From contig JAKAZJ010000115.1 in assembly GCA_021826565.1 (NCBI GenBank), positions 1 through 6,520 on the forward strand: a stretch of 6,520 bases of DNA, in the 5' to 3' direction. The notes beneath the pieces are model-generated. The model saw nothing but the letters and a program-made list of their open reading frames with translations, had not been told where the DNA came from and did not search any database. Positions 1-5,628 of the stretch are shown here, in pieces. Source of the DNA: Pseudomonadota bacterium. GTDB taxonomy: Bacteria > Pseudomonadota > Alphaproteobacteria > Acetobacterales > Acetobacteraceae. Within the stretch, counting starts at the first letter, position 1, and each line of letters begins with the position of its first letter. Position numbers and translations under genes: made by a program.

Positions 1-212
1 TGCGGACGCCGGACCAGCTGGTCCCGGTGCGACCCGGATGCTTCGTGGTGCATCCGCGCGGGGAGCTGCACGAATACGTGAACGGCGCCACGCGCACCCT
101 GCTGTTCCGGGTGCGGTACGGCGGCGACATGAGCACGCGCATCCGATCCTGGGACCGCAACCCGGATTGGCGCGCGCGGGCGGAGGATACGGCGTATTTC
201 ACACCCGGTTGA
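1..212 (+). CDS. Cupin-domain protein, C-terminal fragment (5' end outside window)
   Basis: The reading frame is open from the first full codon (position 3) to a TGA at 210-212, so only about 69 C-terminal residues are present. Positions 36-83 encode a sequence that exactly fits cupin motif 2, G(X)5PXG(X)2H(X)3N, with Gly at 36, Pro-Arg-Gly at 54-62, His at 69 and Asn at 81. That His is normally a metal ligand of the beta-barrel. After the motif come a hydrophobic strand (TLLFRVRYG) and a charged tail with two Trp. Cupins of this kind are small cytosolic metal-binding enzymes or sensors, and the substrate cannot be told from this part. The stop lies 10 bp before the next gene, so the two are probably co-transcribed. 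A GTG at 27 is in frame but lies inside the fold and is not taken as the start. Confidence 0.75.
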   Translation, partial: RTPDQLVPVRPGCFVVHPRGELHEYVNGATRTLLFRVRYGGDMSTRIRSWDRNPDWRARAEDTAYFTPG

Positions 213-222
213 CGCCGTTGCC

Positions 223-870
223 GTGGTGATCCCGGCGCTGAACGCGGCGCGCGGGCTGGGTGCGGTGCTGGCCTCGGTGGAGGCCGCCGGAGAAATCCTG
301 GTGGTGGATGGCGGCAGCACGGATGCCACGCCAGGCGTGGCGCGCGCCTTCGGGGTACGCGTGCTGGCGGCGCCGCGCGGACGCGGCGGCCAGATCGCGG
401 AGGGGGTGGCGGCGACGTCCCGGCCCTGGCTGCTGCTGCTGCACGCCGACACGGTGCTGGCGCCGGGCTGGATGGCGGTGGCGGGCGCGCTGATCGCGGC
501 GGGACCAGGGCGCGCGGGATATTTCCGGTTCGCGCTGGACAGCGCCGATCCGCGGGCGCGCTGGCTGGAACGCGCGGTGGCGTGGCGCTGTCGCGCGCTG
601 GGCCTGCCCTATGGGGACCAGGGATTGCTGATCCATCGCGATTTGCTGGCGGCGCTGGGCGGGGTGCCGGCGCTGCCGCTGATGGAGGATGTGGCGCTGG
701 CGCGCCGCATCGGGCGGGCGCGGCTGGTGGCGCTGGATGCGGCGGCGGTGACCTCCGCGGAACGTTGGGAACGGGACGGGTGGGGACGACGCTCGGCGCG
801 CAACCTGGCGTGTCTGGCCGGGTGGTTCTGCGGCGTGTCACCGGCGCGTCTGGCGCGGTGGTACCGATGA
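223..870 (+). CDS. Family 2 glycosyltransferase, TIGR04283 type (arsenosugar-biosynthesis-associated)
   Basis: The product is a 215-residue GT-A glycosyltransferase without membrane anchor, close to the usual size of this compact family. Visible landmarks are the N-terminal strand VVIPALNAA, the nucleotide-binding DGGSTD at residues 29-34, the DxD-equivalent HADT at 74-77, GDQG at 131-134, the MEDV acidic pair at 154-157 and a C-terminal block rich in Arg and Trp (178-190) ending in ARWYR. This order is characteristic of TIGR04283, which was first described as a transferase accompanying radical SAM/selenodomain proteins and is now named for arsenosugar biosynthesis. Donor and acceptor are not shown by sequence. 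The GTG at 223 is the only standard start after an in-frame stop at 130-132, apart from GTG 226. It has no clear ribosome binding site and leaves a very short N-terminus, so coupling to the cupin gene is likely. Its stop overlaps the next start (ATGA, 867-870). Confidence 0.85.
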   Translation: MVIPALNAARGLGAVLASVEAAGEILVVDGGSTDATPGVARAFGVRVLAAPRGRGGQIAEGVAATSRPWLLLLHADTVLAPGWMAVAGALIAAGPGRAGYFRFALDSADPRARWLERAVAWRCRALGLPYGDQGLLIHRDLLAALGGVPALPLMEDVALARRIGRARLVALDAAAVTSAERWERDGWGRRSARNLACLAGWFCGVSPARLARWYR

Positions 871-1433
871 AGGATACCGCGATCGTGTTCGCGCGCGCGC
901 CGCGGCTGGGCGCGGTGAAACGGCGACTGGCGGCCGAGATCGGGGACCGGGCGGCGCTGCGGTTCCACACTGCGAATTTGTCGCGGCTGCTGCGGGCGCT
1001 GGCTCGGGACCGGCGGTTTCAGACGCTGGTCGCGGTGACGCCGGATCGGGCGTTCATCCGGCTGCCCCACGGCGTGGCGCGCATCGCGCAGGGGCGGGGC
1101 GATCTGGGCGCGCGGATGGCGCGCGCGCTGGCGCGGTTCCGGCGCGGGCGGGCGGTGCTGCTCGGCTGCGACATTCCGGACGCGGGTGCGGCGGATGTGC
1201 GCGCGGCGTTGCGCGCCCTGGGCCGGGCCGACGCGGTGTTCGGCCCGGCCGAGGATGGCGGCTACTGGCTGGTGGGGTTCGGGCCGCGGCGCGTGTTCCG
1301 GCCGTTCGCGCCCGTGCGCTGGTCCGGCCCGCACGCGCTGGCCGACACGCTGGCGCGGTTCGGGGCGCGGCGTGTGGCGCGGCTGCGGCAGCTTGCGGAT
1401 GTGGATGTGGCGGCCGACCTTCAGGCTTCGTGA
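867..1433 (+). CDS. TIGR04282/DUF2064 nucleotidyltransferase-like glycosyltransferase (arsenosugar-biosynthesis-associated)
   Basis: The 188-residue protein has the GT-A/nucleotidyltransferase-like fold of DUF2064. The N-terminus carries [19 protein letters not shown] (residues 8-26), the counterpart of the family's K.P.PG.VKTRL signature, here with Arg in place of Thr. Next come [10 protein letters not shown] (75-84), LGCDIPD (99-105, the family G.D.P site) and the diagnostic [12 protein letters not shown] (126-137). Trp152 and the [10 protein letters not shown] tail (176-185) match the usual C-terminus. ATG 867 overlaps the TGA of the TIGR04283 gene by four bases (ATGA), which argues for translational coupling and a shared pathway. 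This pairing is common for the two families. Frames open further upstream lie within the previous gene and are not used. The reaction is not established from sequence; transfer of a sugar or nucleotidyl group is inferred from the fold. The 3' end overlaps convergent nadC by 13 bp. Confidence 0.87.
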   Translation: MKDTAIVFARAPRLGAVKRRLAAEIGDRAALRFHTANLSRLLRALARDRRFQTLVAVTPDRAFIRLPHGVARIAQGRGDLGARMARALARFRRGRAVLLGCDIPDAGAADVRAALRALGRADAVFGPAEDGGYWLVGFGPRRVFRPFAPVRWSGPHALADTLARFGARRVARLRQLADVDVAADLQAS

Positions 1434-2269
1434 TCCAACCCGATATCCAGCACGCGCGCGCTATGCGTCAGCCAGCCGATCGATATCAGATCGACGCCGG
1501 ATGCCGCCACCGCCGGGGCCGTTTCGGGGGTGATGCCGCCCGACGCCTCGGTGATCGCGCGCCCGTCCACCAGGCGGACGGCCTCGGCCAGCATCGGCGG
1601 GGCCATGTTATCCAGCAGCACCGCGTCCACGCGCAGCTCCAGCGCGGCGCGCAGCTGGTCCAGCGTGTCCACTTCCAGTTCGATCTTCACCATGTGGCCG
1701 ACGCCGGCCCGCGCCCGGGCCACCGCTTCGGCCACGCCGCCGGCGATGGCGACGTGGTTGTCCTTGATCAAAACCGCGTCATCCAGGCCGAAGCGGTGGT
1801 TCGATCCGCCGCCGACGCGGATTGCGTATTTCTGCGCGATGCGCAGCCCGGGCATGGTCTTGCGCGTACACACGATCTGCGCGCGATGCCCGACGATCGC
1901 GTCCACCACGCCGCGCGTGGCCGAGGCGATGCCGGAGAGGTGCCCCAGGAAGTTCAGCGCCGTGCGCTCGGCGGTCAGGATGCCGCGCGCGGGGCCAGCG
2001 ATGCGCGCGATCACGTCGCCGCGGGCCAGGCGCGTCCCGTCATGGCAGGCGATCTCGGCGGTGATGGCGGGGTCGATCAGGCGGAACGCGGTCAGTGCGA
2101 AATCCAATCCCGCGACCACGCCGGGCTGGCGGGCGCGCAGCACGGTGCGGGTGCGCGCGTCGGCGGGCACGATCGCATCGGTGGTCAGGTCGCCGGCGCG
2201 ACCGAGGTCTTCCAGCAGCGCGGCGCGGACCGCGGGTTCGATCATCAAGGCGGGGAGGGACGGGGTCAT
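1421..2269 (-). CDS. nadC: Nicotinate-nucleotide pyrophosphorylase (carboxylating), quinolinate phosphoribosyltransferase
   Basis: NadC converts quinolinate and PRPP to nicotinate mononucleotide, CO2 and pyrophosphate, the third step of de novo NAD synthesis, in the cytosol. The 282-residue product has normal length and all expected blocks: ERTALNFL (101-108), TRKTMPGLR (135-143), [12 protein letters not shown] (153-164) with the substrate-binding His-Arg, LIKDNH (167-172), ELEVDTLDQ (197-205), LLDNM (218-222), EASGGI (241-246) and the phosphate-binding end [13 protein letters not shown] (258-270). The start at 2269 is supported by AAGG placed 7 bases upstream, which adjoins the nadA stop codon; only 11 bp separate nadA from nadC. 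An in-frame Met at residue 9 is a less likely start. The stop lies inside the end of the convergent TIGR04282 gene. No nadB lies between nadA and nadC. Confidence 0.97.
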   Translation of the reverse strand: MTPSLPALMIEPAVRAALLEDLGRAGDLTTDAIVPADARTRTVLRARQPGVVAGLDFALTAFRLIDPAITAEIACHDGTRLARGDVIARIAGPARGILTAERTALNFLGHLSGIASATRGVVDAIVGHRAQIVCTRKTMPGLRIAQKYAIRVGGGSNHRFGLDDAVLIKDNHVAIAGGVAEAVARARAGVGHMVKIELEVDTLDQLRAALELRVDAVLLDNMAPPMLAEAVRLVDGRAITEASGGITPETAPAVAASGVDLISIGWLTHSARVLDIGLDHEA

Positions 2270-2280
2270 GGCGGGGCCTT

Positions 2281-3240
2281 TCAACGCACGGCCAACATGC
2301 GCGCGACGGCTTCGCGGGCGCGGGCGGCAAGTGCCGGGTCGATGGTGACTTCGTGGCGCATTTCTTCCAGCGCGGAGCGGATATTGCCCAGCGTGATGCG
2401 CTTCATATGCGGGCACAGGTTGCAGGGGCGGACGAAGGTGACATTCGGATTGCCGACGGTGATGTTGTCGGCCATGGAACATTCGGTCATCAGTACGACG
2501 CGCTGCGGCTGCTCGCGCGTGACATAGGCGGACATCTCGGCGGTAGAGCCGGCATAGTCGGCCTCGGCCACCACATCCGGCGGACATTCGGGATGGGCGA
2601 GCACGATCACGCCGGGGTGGTCTTCCCGCAGCGCGCGCACCTCGGCGGCGGTGAAGCGCTGGTGCACCTCGCAATGTCCGGCCCAGGCGATGATCTGCAC
2701 GTCGGTCTGCTTGGCGATGTTCTGCGCCAGGTATTCATCGGGCAGCATGATGACGCGGCTGGCGCCGAGGGATTCCACGATCTTCTTCGCGTTGCCCGAG
2801 GTGCAGCAGATATCTGCCTCGGCCTTCACCGCGACCGAGGTGTTGACATAAGCAACCACCGGGACGCCGGGGTATTTCGCGCGCATCAGGCGGACATCTT
2901 CCGGGGTGATGGATTCGGCCAGCGAGCAGCCGGCGCGCAGGTCGGGGATCAGGACGGTCTTGTCCGGGTTCAGCAGCTTGGCCGTCTCGGCCATGAAATG
3001 CACACCGGCCAGGACGATGACTTTTGCCTCCACCGTCATCGCCTCGCGTGCCAGCGCCAGACTGTCGCCGGTGATGTCGGCGACGCAGTGGAAAATCTCG
3101 GGGGTCTGGTAGTTATGCGCCAGAATCACGGCGTCGCGCTCGCGCTTGAGGCGCAGGATGGCATCGATGTCGGGGGCGAACACGGGCCATTCGACGGGCG
3201 GGATCAGGTGGCGGATCGGTTCGTAGAGGGCGGCGGACAT
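2281..3240 (-). CDS. nadA: Quinolinate synthase (4Fe-4S enzyme)
   Basis: NadA condenses iminoaspartate with dihydroxyacetone phosphate to quinolinate, using a 4Fe-4S cluster held by three Cys. The 319-residue product shows [10 protein letters not shown] (41-50), GDSLALA (58-64), [15 protein letters not shown] (78-92), AGCSLAE (103-109), [11 protein letters not shown] (131-141), CCTSGNA (145-151) and the C-terminal [12 protein letters not shown] (273-284). Likely cluster ligands are Cys105, Cys190 (in GHCEVH) and Cys276 of the CxxC pair 273/276; the assignment rests on family knowledge. All regions are intact and length is normal. The ATG at 3240 is preceded by AAAGGA with a 6-base spacer, a good ribosome binding site. 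nadA is the first gene of the nadA-nadC operon, and two operator-like palindromes lie directly upstream, the nearer one ending 13 bp before the start codon. The iminoaspartate supplier (NadB or an aspartate dehydrogenase) is not in the window. Confidence 0.97.
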   Translation of the reverse strand: MSAALYEPIRHLIPPVEWPVFAPDIDAILRLKRERDAVILAHNYQTPEIFHCVADITGDSLALAREAMTVEAKVIVLAGVHFMAETAKLLNPDKTVLIPDLRAGCSLAESITPEDVRLMRAKYPGVPVVAYVNTSVAVKAEADICCTSGNAKKIVESLGASRVIMLPDEYLAQNIAKQTDVQIIAWAGHCEVHQRFTAAEVRALREDHPGVIVLAHPECPPDVVAEADYAGSTAEMSAYVTREQPQRVVLMTECSMADNITVGNPNVTFVRPCNLCPHMKRITLGNIRSALEEMRHEVTIDPALAARAREAVARMLAVR

Positions 3241-3253
3241 GCTGGATCCTTTG

Positions 3254-3268
3254 TGCTCATTATGAGCA
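3254..3268. promoter_or_regulatory. Putative operator A upstream of nadA (perfect 7-1-7 palindrome)
   Basis: TGCTCAT-T-ATGAGCA is a perfect inverted repeat with 7-bp arms around one base. It lies 13 bp from the nadA start codon, next to the ribosome binding site (AAAGGA, complement of 3247-3252). A repressor bound here would block transcript initiation or early elongation. The minus-strand CATAAT within it (3259-3264) could serve as a -10 element, but no convincing -35 accompanies it. Site B, 60 bp further upstream (centre to centre), has the same pattern T-R-C-T-C-A-N3-Y-R-A-G-Y-A on the minus strand. In alphaproteobacteria nad operons are known to be repressed by NadQ; assigning these boxes to NadQ is inference. 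Confidence 0.6.
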
Positions 3269-3310
3269 TTACAGGAGGGCGAAAAATCCGGCCGTCGCGG
3301 GCCGGGCGGG

Positions 3311-3331
3311 TTATACTTGGATTGAGTATAA
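3311..3331. promoter_or_regulatory. Putative operator B in nadA promoter region (7-7-7 inverted repeat)
   Basis: TTATACT and AGTATAA form perfect 7-bp arms around a 7-base spacer. On the minus strand the central 15 bases (3314-3328) read TACTCAATCCAAGTA, matching operator A's pattern at the outer positions (TGCTCATAATGAGCA). Two boxes of one pattern in a short, otherwise GC-rich upstream region suggest cooperative binding by a dimeric repressor. The minus-strand TATACT in it resembles a -10 hexamer. Confidence 0.5.
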
Positions 3332-3343
3332 GGCCGGTGTCAA
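3316..3343 (-). promoter_or_regulatory. Possible nadA promoter overlapping operator B
   Basis: On the minus strand a perfect TTGACA (complement of 3338-3343) lies just upstream of operator B. Downstream of it the -10 is ambiguous: AAGTAT falls at a 19-base spacing, and TATACT is too close to pair with this -35. If the promoter is here, operator B would overlap it and operator A would lie in the early transcribed region. The true start site cannot be fixed by reading alone. Confidence 0.3.
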
Positions 3344-3390
3344 GTGCCGTGCGCGGGTGAAGGTCGTGCGCATGTTGCCGATCATAGGTT

Positions 3391-3422
3391 GGGGTGAGCT
3401 CACCCCCGGTCATGGCCGGGGG
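3391..3422. repeat. Two overlapping, mutually exclusive hairpins in the nadA upstream gap
   Basis: GGGGTGAGCTCACCCC (3391-3406) is a perfect 16-bp palindrome. CCCCCGG (3403-3409) pairs with CCGGGGG (3416-3422) around six bases. They share 3403-3406, so only one can form in RNA. There is no T-run on either side in either direction, so neither is a canonical intrinsic terminator. They lie about 100-130 bp past the flavoprotein stop codon and might contribute to transcript ending or processing, but this is unproven. Confidence 0.4.
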
Positions 3423-3436
3423 GACGGGAAGGCGCG

Positions 3437-3461
3437 GCGGCCGGATCCGTCCGGGGGCCGC
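3437..3461 (-). terminator. GC-rich stem-loop after the flavoprotein operon (possible terminator)
   Basis: GCGG-CCGGA (3437-3445) pairs with TCCGG (3450-3454) and CCGC (3458-3461) around a TCCG loop, with a three-G bulge. It lies about 60 bp downstream of the minus-strand operon's stop codon at 3522. It lacks a following T-tract on the minus strand, as many stem-loops in high-GC genomes do, so the terminator role is a weak inference. The rest of the 3241-3521 gap holds the nadA operators and no credible gene. Confidence 0.3.
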
Positions 3462-3521
3462 AGCGGATGCTGTCCGCCGGAGTTCGGCAATGGCGTGGGT
3501 CGTAGCTGAGTGTCCCGACCC

Positions 3522-4694
3522 CTACGCGGCCGCGCCGGCGACGAAGCCGCTGGCCCAGGCCCATTGGAAATTATAGCCGCCCAGCCAGCCGGTCACGTCC
3601 ACCGCCTCCCCAATCGCGAACAGGCCCGGCACTGCGTTCGCCTGCATGGTTCGTTGCGATAACGCCGTGGTCGCGATGCCGCCCAACGTCACCTCGGCCT
3701 TGGCATAGGCTTCCGTGCCGGTCGGACAGACCTGCCAGGCGCGCAACGAAACTTCCAACGCGGCGAGATCGCGATCCGCCAGCGCCCCGATCGGGTGCCC
3801 CGCGGCGTCGGCCGGGAGGAACGCATCGGCCAGTCGTTGCGAGAGCATCTCGCCCAGCACGCTGCGCAGCCCCGCTTTCGGACGAGCCCGCTTCCGCGCG
3901 CGCAGGAACCCTTCGGTGGCCTCGGGCAACAGGTCGATCTGCACGGCCCCGCCTTCACGCCAGAACGAGGAAATCTGCAGGATCGCCGGTCCCGACAGGC
4001 CGCGATGCGTGACCACCATGCCCTCGGTGAACTGGATCCCGTTGCAGCGCGCAGCCACGCGGGCCGATACCCCGGCCAGGTCCGCGATCCGGGCGAACTC
4101 CGTCCCGCCCAGCAGCAGCGGCACCAGCCCTGGGCGGGGTTCGGTCAGCGCCAGGCCGAAGCGCCGCGCCAGATCGTGGGACAAGCCGGTGGCGCCGAGT
4201 TTCGGGATCGACAGGCCGCCGGTCGCCAGCACCAGCGCGGCAGCCTCGATCGCGCCGGCGTCTGTTTCCACGCGGAACCGGTCGCCGCGCGACACCGCGC
4301 CGATCCGCTGTTGCAGCCGGATCTCCACGCCGGCGGCGTCACATTCCGCCAGCAGCATTGCCACGATCTGCCGCGCCGAGCCGTCGCAGAACAATTGCCC
4401 CAGGGTCTTTTCGTGCCAGGCGATGCGGTGCCGCTCGACCATGTCCAGAAAATCTCGTGGCGTGTAGCGTGCCAGCGCGGAGCGGCAGAAATGCGGATTG
4501 GCCGACAGGAACCGCTCCGGGATGCAGTGCAGATTGGTGAAGTTGCAGCGCCCGCCGCCGGAAATCAGGATTTTCTCACCGACCTGGCGGGCATGGTCCA
4601 GCACCACCACCCGCCGCCCGCGCCGGCCGGCGGTCAGCGCGCACATAAGCCCCGCGGCGCCGGCGCCAAGGATGACGACATCGGTGCTGTGCAT
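3522..4694 (-). CDS. HI0933/BaiN-family FAD-dependent oxidoreductase
   Basis: The product is a 390-residue cytosolic flavoprotein of usual family length. Residues 6-33 form a Rossmann dinucleotide-binding unit with GAGAAG at 10-15 and an acidic end at Asp33. GEKILISGGGRCNFTN (39-54) is the hallmark of the HI0933 family (YhiN, BaiN). ATGG (157-160) is the second FAD contact, THRGLSGPAILQIS (229-242) the middle-domain signature, and the C-terminus has VTLGGI (335-340), then PGLFAIGEAVDVTGW (356-370) and GGYNFQWAWASG (372-383), which close the FAD site. Members are often annotated as aminoacetone oxidase-like or, for BaiN, as a bile-acid flavoprotein; the substrate here is unknown. It is the last gene of the minus-strand operon, beginning 17 bp after the nitrilase-like stop. 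No strong ribosome binding site is seen, so translation may depend on coupling. A frame open far upstream runs antisense to nothing and lies out of phase within the nitrilase gene; Met at 4694 fits the family N-terminus exactly. Confidence 0.92.
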   Translation of the reverse strand: MHSTDVVILGAGAAGLMCALTAGRRGRRVVVLDHARQVGEKILISGGGRCNFTNLHCIPERFLSANPHFCRSALARYTPRDFLDMVERHRIAWHEKTLGQLFCDGSARQIVAMLLAECDAAGVEIRLQQRIGAVSRGDRFRVETDAGAIEAAALVLATGGLSIPKLGATGLSHDLARRFGLALTEPRPGLVPLLLGGTEFARIADLAGVSARVAARCNGIQFTEGMVVTHRGLSGPAILQISSFWREGGAVQIDLLPEATEGFLRARKRARPKAGLRSVLGEMLSQRLADAFLPADAAGHPIGALADRDLAALEVSLRAWQVCPTGTEAYAKAEVTLGGIATTALSQRTMQANAVPGLFAIGEAVDVTGWLGGYNFQWAWASGFVAGAAA

Positions 4695-4711
4695 GATGCG
4701 GCGCCGAGACG

Positions 4712-5542
4712 CTACCCGCGCCGATACAGCTCCGGGCGCTGCCATTGCGGCGACAGGACACCTTCCTTCGCGCCGGCATGGGTGGAAGACCCGACGCCGT
4801 CGCGGGCCGCCCGCAGCGCGCGCACGCGGTCCAGCGAGACTTCGATCACGCCCATGCCCTCGGTGGTGGTTTCGTACAGAACGCCTTCGGGAGAGGCAAG
4901 CAAAGCCAGGCCCCGATCCTCCGGTGCGATCAGGTTCTGGGTGGAGGCGACCAGCGCCAGATTCTCGATCGCGCGGGCGTAGAGCAAGGTGCGCCAGCTT
5001 TCCCACAGCCGCTGCTTGGTGACGCCCGACGGCATGAAGATCAGCTCGGCGCCGTTCAGCGCCAGTGCGCGGGTGACTTCCGGCATATAGACCTCGGAGC
5101 ACATCGCCAGCCCGACTTTGCCGTGCACGGTGTCGAACACCGGGTAGTCGTTGCCGGGGACATAGTCGAAATCCCAGTATTTGCCGCCGCGATACAGCCA
5201 CGGGCCGTGCGGGTGGGTACGGCGATAGAGTGACGGCGCGCGGCCGTCGGGCCAGGCCATGACCACCAGGTTGTAAGCGGCGCCGGACGCGGGATCGATC
5301 GGCTCGATCGATCCGAACACGGCGTGGATGCGGTGGCGATGGGCGGCCTCGGTCAGCGCGGGGATGGGGTCGAAGGTCGCGGGCATCCGCCAGGGGCCGG
5401 GGTAGTTTTCCGGGAAACAGACGAAATCGGCGCCGGCGGCGGCGGCGCGCGCGATCCAGGCACAGGCGGCCTGGACATTCGCTTCGTCGGCGGGCGGCGC
5501 GATGGTGCGGGGCTGGACCAGGGCAATGCGGATCGGGGACAT
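4712..5542 (-). CDS. Nitrilase-superfamily carbon-nitrogen hydrolase
   Basis: The 276-residue product has the alpha-beta-beta-alpha carbon-nitrogen hydrolase fold: IRIALVQ strand (4-10), FPEN with the catalytic Glu45 (43-46), SLYRRTHPHGPW (104-115), GKVGLAMCSEVYMPE (141-155) with nucleophile Cys148, GAELIFMPSG (164-173) and the ARAIENLALVASTQN block (189-203). Such enzymes hydrolyse non-peptide C-N bonds of amides, carbamoyl compounds or nitriles. The Glu-Lys-Cys triad looks altered: the position 40 residues before Cys148, normally Lys, is Arg108. Lys121 might substitute. The substrate is not known. Start 5542 is chosen because AGGAAA lies 7 bases upstream; the frame stays open to 5704, but that part overlaps the preceding gene and is of low complexity. 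It sits 73 bp after the ThDP beta subunit gene and 17 bp before the flavoprotein gene. Confidence 0.9.
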   Translation of the reverse strand: MSPIRIALVQPRTIAPPADEANVQAACAWIARAAAAGADFVCFPENYPGPWRMPATFDPIPALTEAAHRHRIHAVFGSIEPIDPASGAAYNLVVMAWPDGRAPSLYRRTHPHGPWLYRGGKYWDFDYVPGNDYPVFDTVHGKVGLAMCSEVYMPEVTRALALNGAELIFMPSGVTKQRLWESWRTLLYARAIENLALVASTQNLIAPEDRGLALLASPEGVLYETTTEGMGVIEVSLDRVRALRAARDGVGSSTHAGAKEGVLSPQWQRPELYRRG

Positions 5543-5583
5543 GGCGGCGTTTCCTGTGGTTGGGCGGAAGCGTCGCGCCATGT

Positions 5584-5628
5584 CCCCTATTGGGCAAGCC
5601 CCATTGGGACAAGCCCTATTTGGTCGTG
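5584..5628. repeat. Three imperfect 15-bp tandem repeats before the nitrilase-like gene
   Basis: The units are CCCCTATTGGGCAAG (5584-5598), CCCCATTGGGACAAG (5599-5613) and CCCTATTTGGTCGTG (5614-5628). Each is itself a small CCC...GGG pseudo-palindrome. The third unit runs into the last codons of the upstream ThDP beta gene, whose stop is at 5616-5618. The array occupies over half of the 73-bp gap, ends about 40 bp before the nitrilase-like start, and is notably less GC-rich than its surroundings. Confidence 0.65.

Noticed and set aside
582..866. Upstream extension of the TIGR04282 protein.
   Set aside because: This stretch is the out-of-frame image of the TIGR04283 gene; family similarity starts exactly at ATG 867.
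2270..2674. Upstream extension of NadC by 135 codons.
   Set aside because: It runs through nadA in another frame and shows no NadC similarity; ATG 2269 has a ribosome binding site and fits the family length.
3259..3264. CATAAT within operator A as the nadA -10 box.
   Set aside because: No acceptable -35 lies 16-18 bases upstream, and the transcript would start almost at the ribosome binding site. It is kept only as a remote possibility.
3204..3576. Small open frames in the nadA upstream gap (3204-3413 minus and 3394-3576 plus).
   Set aside because: They have no recognisable domain or ribosome binding site, overlap nadA, the operators or the flavoprotein end, and their composition is that of non-coding GC-rich sequence.
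1430..4982. Long plus-strand open frames opposite nadC, nadA, the flavoprotein and the hydrolase (for example 1430-2527, 2095-3360 and 3795-4982).
   Set aside because: They are antisense shadows caused by high GC at third codon positions; the minus-strand frames carry complete sets of family motifs.
3522..5612. A single 696-codon open frame on the minus strand that could suggest a fused hydrolase-flavoprotein.
   Set aside because: The part upstream of 4694 is out of phase with the hydrolase frame, which shows the real motifs, and reads as Arg/Pro/Ala-rich shadow sequence. The two proteins are separate genes 17 bp apart.
5584..5628. The 15-bp tandem units as a CRISPR array.
   Set aside because: The units are directly adjacent with no spacers, too short and imperfect, and there are no cas genes.
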